64,000 bases of DNA, from the NCBI GenBank assembly GCA_002418285.1, contig DIDT01000032.1, positions 62,001 to 126,000 of the forward strand, given 5' to 3'. Position 1 is the stretch's first letter. The number at the start of each line of letters is the position of its first letter. The notes under the pieces are model-generated. The model did no database searches, had not been told where the DNA came from, and worked only from the letters and a program-made list of their open reading frames with translations. Source of the DNA: Phycisphaerales bacterium UBA5793 (GTDB lineage Bacteria > Planctomycetota > Phycisphaerae > Phycisphaerales > UBA5793). A program made the translations under genes and the position numbers. Positions 32,728 to 40,980 of this stretch are shown one piece after another.

Positions 32728-34186
32728 AATTCAACCCCGCGTAGAAGAAGTGGCGCGTGTCATCGTTGCCGGCCGGCATCGCATCGCCGGGGATGAACAG
32801 GCCGTAGCGCACGTCGAGCGACAGATCGCTGTAGATCTGCCAGTCGACAAAGAAATCGAACTCAGCCCCGAGGAATCGCTCGCCGCCGGTCGTCGTGAAG
32901 CTGACCGGTGCGTTTGAATCGAGTTTGTGCAGCAGGTAGCCGTCCACGCCGACGCGCATCTTGTCGAAGATCCCCTGGCCGCGCCAGGGCGTGGCGCTCG
33001 CGCCCATGCGCAGCGTAAGCAGGTTCGAGAAGTTTGGCCCGAGCACCAGGCCGGTGTTGGCGTACCCCAGCGCGTTGAAGGCGTGATCCTTGGTTCCACT
33101 CTGGTTGCCGCCGAAGGTGTTGGACGTGTGCTGCCGATCTGAATCGCCCGAGGCCGCCATCACTTCCCAGTCGAGTCGCACGCCGTTGGGTCGGCCCCAG
33201 CGCGGCGAGTAGATCATCCGCGCCGTCGCCGCCCATGCGCTGATTGATTCCTCCGTCTGCGCGAGCGGCGCGAGCACCGGCGAGATGCTGCTGCTCAGCG
33301 ATCGGCCGTACTCGTAGATGAATTCCGTCTGGTAGTAGAGTTCGGTGGTGAGTTCGCCGCTGCTGCCCACACCGAGGTAGCGCGAGTCGTAGTGGTATCG
33401 CGTGGGATACGGCGTGCCGAGGAGCAGCACCGTCTGGCGGTCGCGGTCGTTCTGATCCTGCTGGTCGAGGAAGAAGAAGTAGGGGCGGTGCTTGTCAAAA
33501 CCCGTGTAGGTGAACATCAACCCCATGTAGCGCCGATCGACATCGGTATCAAAGCCGGGCCGCGAGCTGTCGAAGTCCACCGGCGCCGTCGACGGGGTCA
33601 GGCCGATGAGGCCCATGACCTCGACATTGTGCAGCTCCATCGCGGCTTTGGCGGCGTAGAGATCTTCGCTCAGCACCAGACCCGTACCCCAGTTGATGAA
33701 CTGCCGACCGGCCTGGAACCACACGTTGTCTCTTGAGCGCTCGCCGGTGTCGGCCATGTGGGCGGTGCGGTAGTCGAAGCGATACCAGTAGCGATCGCCG
33801 ATCGGTTCGTCGAGGTTGTCGCCGCGTCCGTCGAAACTGTCGCCGGTGTTGAAGTCGAGGTAGTTGAAGCGCAGGCGGCCGTAGACCTCGTGGCCGGCCA
33901 TGGTGAAATCGGCCCAGAGTTTGGTGTCGCTCTGGCGGAGGATGCGCGTGCTGCTGGTGGCGTCGTCGCTGGCGACAAAGCCAAAGGTCGTGTAGCCGCC
34001 AAAAAGCAGCCGGCCGGATTCGCCGATCTCCAGATCTGCCGCCCCGACCTGGCGCGATCGCTCGATATCCTGGAGTGTGCGCTCCAGTCGTTCAAACGTC
34101 TGGGGATCCTGCCCGAGCGCCCGCTGAGCCGACCCGACGGCGGGCATCGAAGCGACCAGACCCATCACAACCCATCGAACCCTCAT
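32717..34186 (-). CDS. Outer-membrane beta-barrel protein, alginate-export (AlgE)-like
   Basis: 489 residues with a signal peptide (MRVRWVVMGLVASMPAVGSAQ) and a short coiled-coil-like start (RLERTLQDIERSRQ). After that come many alternating polar/aromatic strands, such as KLWADFTMAGHEVYGRLRFNY, FQAGRQFINWGTG and GLMFTYTGF. The protein ends in a terminal aromatic strand FFYAGLNYAF, typical of barrel insertion. Size and strand pattern match porin families of the alginate-export kind; the transported molecule is unknown. The ATG at 34186 has AGGAGG eight nt upstream, stronger than anything farther out. It is the first gene of the minus-strand envelope operon. Confidence 0.75.
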   Translation of the reverse strand: MRVRWVVMGLVASMPAVGSAQRALGQDPQTFERLERTLQDIERSRQVGAADLEIGESGRLLFGGYTTFGFVASDDATSSTRILRQSDTKLWADFTMAGHEVYGRLRFNYLDFNTGDSFDGRGDNLDEPIGDRYWYRFDYRTAHMADTGERSRDNVWFQAGRQFINWGTGLVLSEDLYAAKAAMELHNVEVMGLIGLTPSTAPVDFDSSRPGFDTDVDRRYMGLMFTYTGFDKHRPYFFFLDQQDQNDRDRQTVLLLGTPYPTRYHYDSRYLGVGSSGELTTELYYQTEFIYEYGRSLSSSISPVLAPLAQTEESISAWAATARMIYSPRWGRPNGVRLDWEVMAASGDSDRQHTSNTFGGNQSGTKDHAFNALGYANTGLVLGPNFSNLLTLRMGASATPWRGQGIFDKMRVGVDGYLLHKLDSNAPVSFTTTGGERFLGAEFDFFVDWQIYSDLSLDVRYGLFIPGDAMPAGNDDTRHFFYAGLNYAF

Positions 34187-34306
34187 GCGGCGGCCTCCTG
34201 CATCACACATCGGTCGAGATCGGCGCGAGCGATGAGCGGTATCGTACCAGCCCGGCGGCCGAGTGCGAAATCGAGTCTGCCGGGCCCGGTCGCGGATCAA
34301 TCTGTG

Positions 34307-34924
34307 TCAGGGCAGCGAGGCGGCAAACTCCTCCAGCCCGAGAAACTCGAGCATGTGCTGGTCGTAGACCTTGGCGTGCTCATCGCGCGACAGGTCGAGG
34401 CGGAGTTCGTTGATGACCTTTGTGCCCTGCATGACCCATTGCTGCCAGGTCTCTTTGGAGATGGTCTCGTAGATGCGCTGGCCGATAGGGCCGCGGAACG
34501 GGGGCTTGTCCAATTGCGTGCCGGGGCGGCCGGTGCGCTGGCAGATGAAGGCGCCCTCGGGGACGACGGGGTCGGGCGCGGCGTCTTTGACCTCGGGGAT
34601 CGGGGCGCCGAGTTGCCTGGTGAGCATTTCGCCCATGGCGTTACGCGGCATGAGATCGCCGCGTCGGGCCGCGACCGCGTAGCCGCGGGTGAGCAGCTCC
34701 TCCGCCTCGGCTTCCTGCCCCGCCTGGATCATGGCCTGGCCGGCGAGTTGATAGGCCTTGCTCATCTCGGGCTGGAGTTCGATGCAGCGCTGAAACGAGG
34801 GGATCGCCTCGCGGGCCTGGCCGGCCTGCAGCAGGGCGTTGCCGAGGCTGAAATGGGCCATCTCGTTGGTTGGGTCCGCCTCGGCCATGTTGCGGAACTG
34901 TGCAATTCGCTCGGCGCTGTCCAT
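34307..34924 (-). CDS. TPR repeats fused to a YggX-type Fe(II)-trafficking domain
   Basis: 205 residues. About residues 5-105 form TPR units (EMAHFSLGNALLQAGQAREAI, MSKAYQLAGQAMIQAGQEAEA). Residues ~125-200 match YggX, the small protein that protects Fe-S proteins and handles iron. Diagnostic phrases are FICQRTG (with the family's conserved Cys), GPIGQRIYETISKETWQQW, TKVINELRLDLSRDEH and LEFLG. YggX is normally a free protein of about 90 residues, so the TPR arm is extra and probably adds a protein-binding surface. Two tandem ATGs exist; the one at 34924, five nt after GAGGAG, was chosen. The gene lies 120 nt upstream of the porin operon. Confidence 0.85.
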   Translation of the reverse strand: MDSAERIAQFRNMAEADPTNEMAHFSLGNALLQAGQAREAIPSFQRCIELQPEMSKAYQLAGQAMIQAGQEAEAEELLTRGYAVAARRGDLMPRNAMGEMLTRQLGAPIPEVKDAAPDPVVPEGAFICQRTGRPGTQLDKPPFRGPIGQRIYETISKETWQQWVMQGTKVINELRLDLSRDEHAKVYDQHMLEFLGLEEFAASLP

Positions 34925-35032
34925 CATCACTCCTCGGTTTGCTGGGGGCAAAGGGGATTATAGCGAAGCGGCGTCGCCGCCCGGCGCGGCTGGCGCGACA
35001 GATCGGGCGTTGCAACCCGCACCGGGCCCTGC

Positions 35033-35242
35033 TTGGGGACGATGTACGCCACTTCAGCCAGGAGCAACACGCGGCAACTCAAAAGACTGTCCCATGTCGT
35101 CACCCTCGCCACGGATGGCAACGGAGTTGCCGGTCTGTCGTCAGACGTCCCATCCATCGCCCGCAACAAGTCAATCCTCTTCCAGGCCGTGGTGCAGGGG
35201 GAGTGTGCGATCAGCCAACTGGTGGTCCATCGGTTTGAGTAG
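35033..35242 (+). pseudogene. Remnant of a propeller-protein C-terminal domain
   Basis: The last ~48 codons before the TAG at 35242 read VVTLATDGNGVAG, then SIARNKSILFQAVVQG, then ISQLVVHRFE. They closely match the end of the HAF protein at 1762 (ARGQTILFQAVVQN and ISQLVVHQFD). Upstream of about 35100 the resemblance ends and there is no signal peptide or repeat region, so only the tail of a lost gene remains. No ribosome binding site is seen. It lies between two minus-strand genes. Confidence 0.75.
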
Positions 35243-35296
35243 AGGCTGCCGCGATGCGGTGTTTCGCCACAAGCCGATTTCGTCGATCAAACGCAA

Positions 35297-35327
35297 ACGG
35301 CCCGGACGACAAACTCGTCCGGGCCGT
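35297..35327 (-). terminator. Strong terminator-like hairpin after korB
   Basis: A perfect 13-bp stem (ACGGCCCGGACGA / TCGTCCGGGCCGT) encloses a 5-nt loop. On the minus strand it is followed by TTTGCGTTTG. It lies 25 nt past the korB stop codon and closes the korA-korB unit. Confidence 0.8.
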
Positions 35328-35351
35328 GTGTGTTCTTGTCGCAGCGTTGTG

Positions 35352-36377
35352 TTACTCGCTGACGGTCCACATCGAACCCGAGTGGATGAGTTTTTCGAGA
35401 TCGCCCTCGCCGCGCTGCTCGAGGGCTTTGTTGACCTGGGCCATCATCATCTCTTCGTAGCAGGGCTTCTGGATGCGGTGAAACACGCCAACCGGCTCGG
35501 GCATGCCCTGCTGGTGGCTCATGCGGCTGAGCAGGAACGCCAGTGCTGGATCCGTCTCGTCGTGGAAGAGCAGGTCGTCTTCCTTCACCTTGTCGAGGCT
35601 GACCACTTCGAGGCGCGTGCTGTTGAGGCGGATGCCCTTGTCGCGGTTGTTGCCAAAGACGAGCGGCTTGCCATGCTCGAGCAGGACGGTCGTCTCGCGG
35701 GCCGTGTCTTTTTCGGTGGCGTAGAAGAATGCCTGGTGATTGAAGACGTTGCAGTCCTGGTAGATCTCGATGAACGCGCTGCCGCGGTGATTGGCGGCGG
35801 CCTTGAGGACGTCGCCGAGGATGTTCAGCCCGCCCTTGTTCACGTCGGTGCATCGCGCGACAAAGGTCGCCTCGACACCCAGCGCGAAACTGATGGGGTG
35901 GATCGGATGGTCGATCGAACCCATCGGCGTGGACTTGGTTTTGTGGCCCTCGAGGCTGGTGGGGGAGTACTGCCCCTTGGTCAGGCCGTAGATGCGGTTG
36001 TTGAACAGCAGCACCTTGAGGTTCACGTTGCGGCGAAGCATGTGAATCATGTGATTGCCGCCGATCGACAGGCCGTCGCCGTCGCCGGTCACCAGCCAGA
36101 CGTCAAGATTCGGGTTGGCGGCCTTGACGCCGGTCGCGACGGCCGGGGCGCGGCCATGAATGCCGTGGATGCCGTACGTGCCCATGTAGTAGGGGAAGCG
36201 GCTTGAACAGCCGATGCCCGACACGAAGACGTAGTTCTCTCTGCGGTGCTGCAGATCGGGCAGCGCCTTGCGGACGGCGGCGAGGATGGCGTAGTCGCCG
36301 CAACCCGGGCACCAGCGCACTTCCTGGTCGGTGGCAAAGTCTTTGGCGGTGTACTTGGGAAGTTCGATCTGCGTCAT
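35352..36377 (-). CDS. korB: 2-oxoacid:ferredoxin oxidoreductase, beta subunit (KorB/ForB type)
   Basis: 341 residues. The N-terminal WCPGCGDY motif, SGIGCSSR, the thiamine-diphosphate/metal motif VTGDGDGLSIGGNH, and NNRIYGLTKGQYSPTS are all diagnostic of the TPP-binding beta subunit. With the alpha subunit it oxidises a 2-oxoacid (2-oxoglutarate is most likely by similarity) with CoA, reducing ferredoxin. The substrate cannot be fixed from motifs alone. It lies 93 nt downstream of the alpha-subunit gene on the same strand and is followed by a strong hairpin. Confidence 0.93.
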   Translation of the reverse strand: MTQIELPKYTAKDFATDQEVRWCPGCGDYAILAAVRKALPDLQHRRENYVFVSGIGCSSRFPYYMGTYGIHGIHGRAPAVATGVKAANPNLDVWLVTGDGDGLSIGGNHMIHMLRRNVNLKVLLFNNRIYGLTKGQYSPTSLEGHKTKSTPMGSIDHPIHPISFALGVEATFVARCTDVNKGGLNILGDVLKAAANHRGSAFIEIYQDCNVFNHQAFFYATEKDTARETTVLLEHGKPLVFGNNRDKGIRLNSTRLEVVSLDKVKEDDLLFHDETDPALAFLLSRMSHQQGMPEPVGVFHRIQKPCYEEMMMAQVNKALEQRGEGDLEKLIHSGSMWTVSE

Positions 36378-36470
36378 GTGAATCTCGATTCGGTCGTTTG
36401 ATTGGTCGGCCCTGCAGCGGCCGGTTGGTTCATGCTCTCAGTCGGCTTGCTCTGGCGGGGTACGCGCCAC

Positions 36471-38375
36471 TCATTTCCTGGGCAGCAGGCTTTCCACCTC
36501 GGCGACAAGCTCGGCGACGAGGAAGGGCTTGCCCTGCACCTTGTTGATGCCCTTGGCGTCGACGAGGTAGTGCTCGCGAATGAGGCGGATGAGTTGGCCC
36601 TTGTTCAGTTCGGGCACGACGATGGTCTTGAACCGCTTGATGATGGCGCCCAGGTCGGGCGGCAGCGGGTTGATGTGGCGGAGGTGAATCGTGCCGACCT
36701 TGTGCTCCCGTGCGAGGAGGCGTTCGGTGGCGGCATGGATCGCACCATAGGTTCCACCCCAGCCGATGATGAGTACGTCGCCGCTGTCGGCCCCAAAGAT
36801 CTCGGTGGGCGGAATGTCCTGCGCGGACTTTTCGACCTTCTGCTGGCGCAGGTTAATCATGCGCTGGTGGTTCGCCGGGTCGTAGCTGACATTGCCGGTG
36901 TTCTCCGCTTTCTCGAGACCACCGATGCGGTGTTCGAGATTGGCGGTGCCGGGGATCGCCCAGGGACGGGCGAGGTTCTCGTTGCGCAGGTATGGCCAGT
37001 AGACGTTGTTGCCCTCGCCGTCGTGATCGTCGGCGTGAGCGTTGAATTCAGTGGCGTACTTGACGGCGATTGGCTCGAGGTCGGCCACGTGGGGCAGCAG
37101 CCAGGGCTCAGCGCCGTTGGCGATGTAGCCGTCGGTGAGCAGCATCACCGGGGTCATGTACTTGACGGCCAGTCGCACGGCCTCGACCGCGGCGTCAAAG
37201 CAGTCGCCGGGGCCCTTGGCGGCGATCACGATAACCGGGCACTCGCCGTTGCGGCCGTAGACGGCTTGGAGCAGGTCGGCCTGTTCGGTCTTGGTGGGCA
37301 GACCGGTGCTCGGTCCGCCGCGCTGCACGTTGACGATGACGACCGGCAGTTCGGTCATGACCGCCAATCCGATGCCCTCGCCCTTGAGCGCGATGCCCGG
37401 TCCGCTGCTGGCGGTGACGGCGATGTCGCCGGTGTACGCTGCGCCAATGGTGGCGCAGATCGCGGCGATCTCATCTTCCATCTGCAGCGTCTTGACGTGG
37501 TAGTTCTTGTAGGCGCTGAGGAAGTGCAAAATGTCCGACGCCGGCGTGATGGGGTAGCCGGCGTAGGTGAGGTCGGTCTTGGCGAGTCGAGCGCCGGCAA
37601 TGAGGCCCAGCGCCGTGGCCTCGTTGCCGGAAATCTGCCGGTACTGGCCCGGTGCGAGCTTGGCCTTGGGCACGACGTACCGGTTCTGGAACATCTCGGC
37701 CGTCTCACCCATGTAGTAGCCGGCCTTGAGCGCCTTGATGTTCATCTCAGCCATCTCGGGCTGGTTCTTGCGCTTCGCGAACAGGTTGGTGAGATGTTGG
37801 ATCGTCGGCTCGAGCGAGCGGTCAAAGAGCCAGTACACGATGCCGAGCGTGTACATGTTCTTGGCGCGGCCGATGGCTTTGGATCCCATGCCCGTCTCGG
37901 CGAGCGATTCATCGCAGAGGCGCGAAATCGGAATCTTGTAGAGTTTGTACTCGTCGAGTGAGCCGTCTTCGAGCGGGTTGCTGGTGTAGCCGGCTTTCTT
38001 GAGATTGTTGTTGTTGAATGCGTCTTCGTTGACGATGAGAATGCCGCCGCCCTTGAGATCGGCGACGTTGGTCTTCAGCCCTGCGGGGTTCATCGCCACG
38101 AGCACGTCGACCTTGTCGCCGGGAGTGAAGATGTCGGTGCTGGCGAAGTTGACCTGGAAGCCCGACACGCCCGGGAGCGTGCCGGCTGGGGCGCGGATTT
38201 CGGCGGGGAAGTCGGGGAACGTCGACACGTCGTTGCCGAACACGGCGGAGGTGGTGGTAAACTCGCCACCGGTGAGTTGCATGCCGTCACCCGAGTCACC
38301 ACAGAATCGAATGACGGCGCCCTCGAGTGTTTCAGTGGCGAATTGACGATCGACGGCCGTTGCTGGCGTGTTCAT
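36471..38375 (-). CDS. korA: 2-oxoacid:ferredoxin oxidoreductase, fused gamma-alpha subunit (KorA/ForA type)
   Basis: 634 residues. The N-terminal gamma-type domain (residues ~15-200) begins AVIRFCGDSGDGMQLTGGEF. It is fused to the alpha-type pyrimidine-binding domain, which starts near YAGYPITPASDILHFLS and includes QMEDEIAAICATIGAAY, TASSGPGIALKGEG, VNVQRGGPSTGLPTKTEQAD and LTDGYIA. This gamma-alpha fusion is the usual KorA layout. The ATG at 38375 starts the conserved region; AAGGA lies somewhat far upstream, and longer in-frame versions read as non-coding. The electrons go to ferredoxin; a ferredoxin-like domain is encoded at 47.3 kb, but a link is only speculative. Confidence 0.93.
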   Translation of the reverse strand: MNTPATAVDRQFATETLEGAVIRFCGDSGDGMQLTGGEFTTTSAVFGNDVSTFPDFPAEIRAPAGTLPGVSGFQVNFASTDIFTPGDKVDVLVAMNPAGLKTNVADLKGGGILIVNEDAFNNNNLKKAGYTSNPLEDGSLDEYKLYKIPISRLCDESLAETGMGSKAIGRAKNMYTLGIVYWLFDRSLEPTIQHLTNLFAKRKNQPEMAEMNIKALKAGYYMGETAEMFQNRYVVPKAKLAPGQYRQISGNEATALGLIAGARLAKTDLTYAGYPITPASDILHFLSAYKNYHVKTLQMEDEIAAICATIGAAYTGDIAVTASSGPGIALKGEGIGLAVMTELPVVIVNVQRGGPSTGLPTKTEQADLLQAVYGRNGECPVIVIAAKGPGDCFDAAVEAVRLAVKYMTPVMLLTDGYIANGAEPWLLPHVADLEPIAVKYATEFNAHADDHDGEGNNVYWPYLRNENLARPWAIPGTANLEHRIGGLEKAENTGNVSYDPANHQRMINLRQQKVEKSAQDIPPTEIFGADSGDVLIIGWGGTYGAIHAATERLLAREHKVGTIHLRHINPLPPDLGAIIKRFKTIVVPELNKGQLIRLIREHYLVDAKGINKVQGKPFLVAELVAEVESLLPRK

Positions 38376-38618
38376 GAGTGGCGACGTCCTTACTCTTCGC
38401 GTGATGCGTTGTCGGTACAAAGACCCAGGTGCTGTCCCGTCAGCGGGAAGCCGGCCGAGTGCCAGTGCGGTGCTCGGATTCGTGTGGCCCGCCAACCCAG
38501 ATAATCCGCAACTATAGGAGGGGCCATCGGCTTTCGGGAAGCAGGAGAACACCTTAACAAAGGGTTCGCCGCCTCCATCCGCGCCTTTCAGGAAGACGCC
38601 TGAGAATCCGCCGCCCGT

Positions 38619-39872
38619 TCAGCAGGTGACGACGCCGGGCTTGACGCTTTCCCACGCCGCTTTCATCTCCTCGGCGGTAATCGGTTTGCGGGTGTCCATC
38701 ATCCGAATGAAGCAGTCGAACAGGTACGCCGCGTCGTGGGGACCCGGCGATGCCTCCGGATGGTACTGCACGGCAAGGATGGGCTTGCTCCGGTGCCTGA
38801 ACCCCGCAAGCGTGTCGTCGTTGAGGTTCACATGCGTCGGTTCGCAGTCGGCATCGCGCATCGAATCCGTCTCGACGGCAAAGCCGTGGTTCTGGCTGGT
38901 GATCTCCACGTGACCGGTGAGCAGATTCTTGACGGGCTGGTTCGCTCCGCGGTGGCCGAACTTTAGTTTGTAGGTCTGCGCGCCCAGCGCCAGGCAGAGC
39001 AGTTGATGCCCGAGGCAAATGCCAAACGTCGGCACTTCGCCCGCGACTTCGCGGAGCGTGTTGATCGTCGCATCGACGGCCGCCGGATCACCGGGGCCGT
39101 TGCTGACAAACAGGCCGTCGGGTTTGAGCTGACGAATGGCGTCGGCAGACGTGTCGTAGGGCACCACCTTCACTTCGCAGCCGCGCTCGACGAGGTGGCG
39201 CAGAATGTTTTGCTTGGCGCCGCAGTCGATGGCGACCACGCGCCGTGTGCGCGTCTTGCCATGCGGCGAGCGCTCGTCGGTCATGCCGGCCCAATGACCG
39301 AGGTTCTGCGACCAGCCGTATCCTTCATTGACGCTGACGCCGGCGGCCAGATTGCTTCCAGACATGGCCGGGCTGGCCTTGGCCTGCGCAACCAGTTGTT
39401 CGTCGGTCAGTGAATCATCAGCACTCAGCACGCCGCGCATGGCGCCCTCAGTGCGCAGCCTTCGTGTGAGTGCTCGGGTGTCGATGCCTTCGACAGCCAG
39501 CACGCCCGATTTGGCCAGCCACGTCGAGAGATCGATCGTCGCGCGGTGGTTGCTCACAATGCGGCTCAACTCGCGCACCACGAACCCCGCCACCTGGATC
39601 GTCTTGCTTTCCATGTCCTCCGGATTCACGCCGTAATTGCCGATGAGCGGAGCAGTCATCGTCAGAATCTGGCCGGCGTAGGAGGGATCGGTGAGCGATT
39701 CCTGGTAGCCGCACATGGCCGTATTGAACACGACCTCACCCGGTACAGTGAGCGGTTTTCCGGCAGCGTCGGAGGTTGCGCCGAAGGCCCTGCCGTGGAA
39801 GATGGTGCCGTCTTCAAGGGCCAGGCGGGCGGCGCGCCGATCGGGAATCTCGTTGCTGTGCTTCGGGCTCAT
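38619..39872 (-). CDS. carA: Carbamoyl-phosphate synthase small subunit (glutamine amidotransferase)
   Basis: 417 residues. The N-terminal CarA domain contains GYQESLTDPSYAGQI and GNYGVN. The class I glutamine amidotransferase domain has GPGDP, the nucleophile Cys at about residue 286 in GICLGHQLL, KFGHRGANQPV, and the His-Glu pair in QYHPEASPGP. It releases ammonia from glutamine for carbamoyl phosphate synthesis in the arginine and pyrimidine pathways. The large subunit carB is not in the window. The ATG at 39872 has GGAG upstream. The pyrD gene lies 100 nt upstream on the same strand, consistent with a pyrimidine pair. Confidence 0.97.
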   Translation of the reverse strand: MSPKHSNEIPDRRAARLALEDGTIFHGRAFGATSDAAGKPLTVPGEVVFNTAMCGYQESLTDPSYAGQILTMTAPLIGNYGVNPEDMESKTIQVAGFVVRELSRIVSNHRATIDLSTWLAKSGVLAVEGIDTRALTRRLRTEGAMRGVLSADDSLTDEQLVAQAKASPAMSGSNLAAGVSVNEGYGWSQNLGHWAGMTDERSPHGKTRTRRVVAIDCGAKQNILRHLVERGCEVKVVPYDTSADAIRQLKPDGLFVSNGPGDPAAVDATINTLREVAGEVPTFGICLGHQLLCLALGAQTYKLKFGHRGANQPVKNLLTGHVEITSQNHGFAVETDSMRDADCEPTHVNLNDDTLAGFRHRSKPILAVQYHPEASPGPHDAAYLFDCFIRMMDTRKPITAEEMKAAWESVKPGVVTC

Positions 39873-39972
39873 GTTTTCTCCGGAAGATTCAATGCGCGCC
39901 GGCGGCAACTGACCAACGTCCGTGAAGATTAGCGGCCTCGCCGGCGACGTCAGCCTACCCATTGCACACCGA

Positions 39973-40911
39973 CTACATCTCAACCCGCCCGATTAGTTCG
40001 CTCACGCTTCGGCAACCCTGCCTGGCAACCCATTGCGCCAGCCCCGCAACCACCTTAAGGGGCAATCTCGGATCGACAAACAGCGCGGTGCCCATGCCAA
40101 CGGCGGTCGCGCCCGCGAGGATGAACTCAGCCGCATCCTCCCAGCGCATCACGCCGCCGAGACCGATGATCGGCTTGCCGGCCTTCCGGGCCACCGTCTG
40201 GTAGACATCGCGCACCATGCGCACTGCGATGGGGTGGATGCCCGGCCCGCTGTACCCTGCCGTCCCGTTGGCGATGCGCGGCTTGCGCGTGTGCACGTCG
40301 ATCGAGAGCGCTGTGAACGTGTTGATCAGTGTCAACGCATCGGCGCCGCTTTCAACGGCGGCCTCGGCCATCTTGACGATCGACGGGGCATTCGGACTCA
40401 ACTTGACGATGAGTTTCGATTGCGTGATCGCCGGCCGCACTTCTGCCAGCAAGGCGCGCAACGAATCGGGATCCTCGCCGAAGATCAATCCATCGGCGGT
40501 GTTCGGACAACTGACGTTGAGTTCGATGGCTGGAATGTGCGGCGAGGCGTCAAATGCACTCGCCACCTTGACGTAGTCGTCAATCCCGTTGCCCGCGACC
40601 GAGCCGATGACCGTCGCGGGGCACGACGCCGCGCGCGGCAACTGCTCGCGCACAAAAGCGTCAATACCCATGTTCGCCAGGCCGATGGCGTTGAGCATTC
40701 CCGCTGGGGAATCGAGAATCCTCCAGGGCTTGTTGCCCTCGCGCGGCTCCGCGGTGATGGACTTGGTCACGACCGCGCCGATGCGCGAGAGGTCCAGCAC
40801 ATCGGCCATCTCATCGACGTAGCCGCACGTCCCGGCCGCCAACACGACGGGGTTGTGCAGAGAGATTCCGCAGAGATCCGTCGTCAAACTGGTGGGCGTC
40901 GGTTCAGCCAT
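39973..40911 (-). CDS. pyrD: Dihydroorotate dehydrogenase, class 1 (1B-type)
   Basis: 312 residues with the class 1 pattern: NPVVLAAGTCGY, VTKSITAEPREGN, AIGLANMG, the catalytic Cys (about residue 135) in ELNVSCPNT, KLSPNA, NTFTALSID, GYSGPGIHPIAVRMV, IIGLGGVMRWEDAAEFILAGATAVGMGTA. The Cys base, rather than the Ser of class 2, marks a cytosolic class 1 enzyme. Class 1B enzymes pair with the PyrK electron-transfer subunit, which is not in the window. The product is orotate for UMP synthesis. No clear ribosome binding site precedes the ATG. Confidence 0.94.
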   Translation of the reverse strand: MAEPTPTSLTTDLCGISLHNPVVLAAGTCGYVDEMADVLDLSRIGAVVTKSITAEPREGNKPWRILDSPAGMLNAIGLANMGIDAFVREQLPRAASCPATVIGSVAGNGIDDYVKVASAFDASPHIPAIELNVSCPNTADGLIFGEDPDSLRALLAEVRPAITQSKLIVKLSPNAPSIVKMAEAAVESGADALTLINTFTALSIDVHTRKPRIANGTAGYSGPGIHPIAVRMVRDVYQTVARKAGKPIIGLGGVMRWEDAAEFILAGATAVGMGTALFVDPRLPLKVVAGLAQWVARQGCRSVSELIGRVEM

Positions 40912-40980
40912 GCGCTGGGGCGATCGCTGCGATGGTAGTGCCGTCGGCGGGCATCGCCTTTTGAATTGCCCGCAGGCTCG

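Noticed and set aside
36402..37961. 519-codon plus-strand frame
   Set aside because: Antisense to korA, where all family motifs are in the minus frame.
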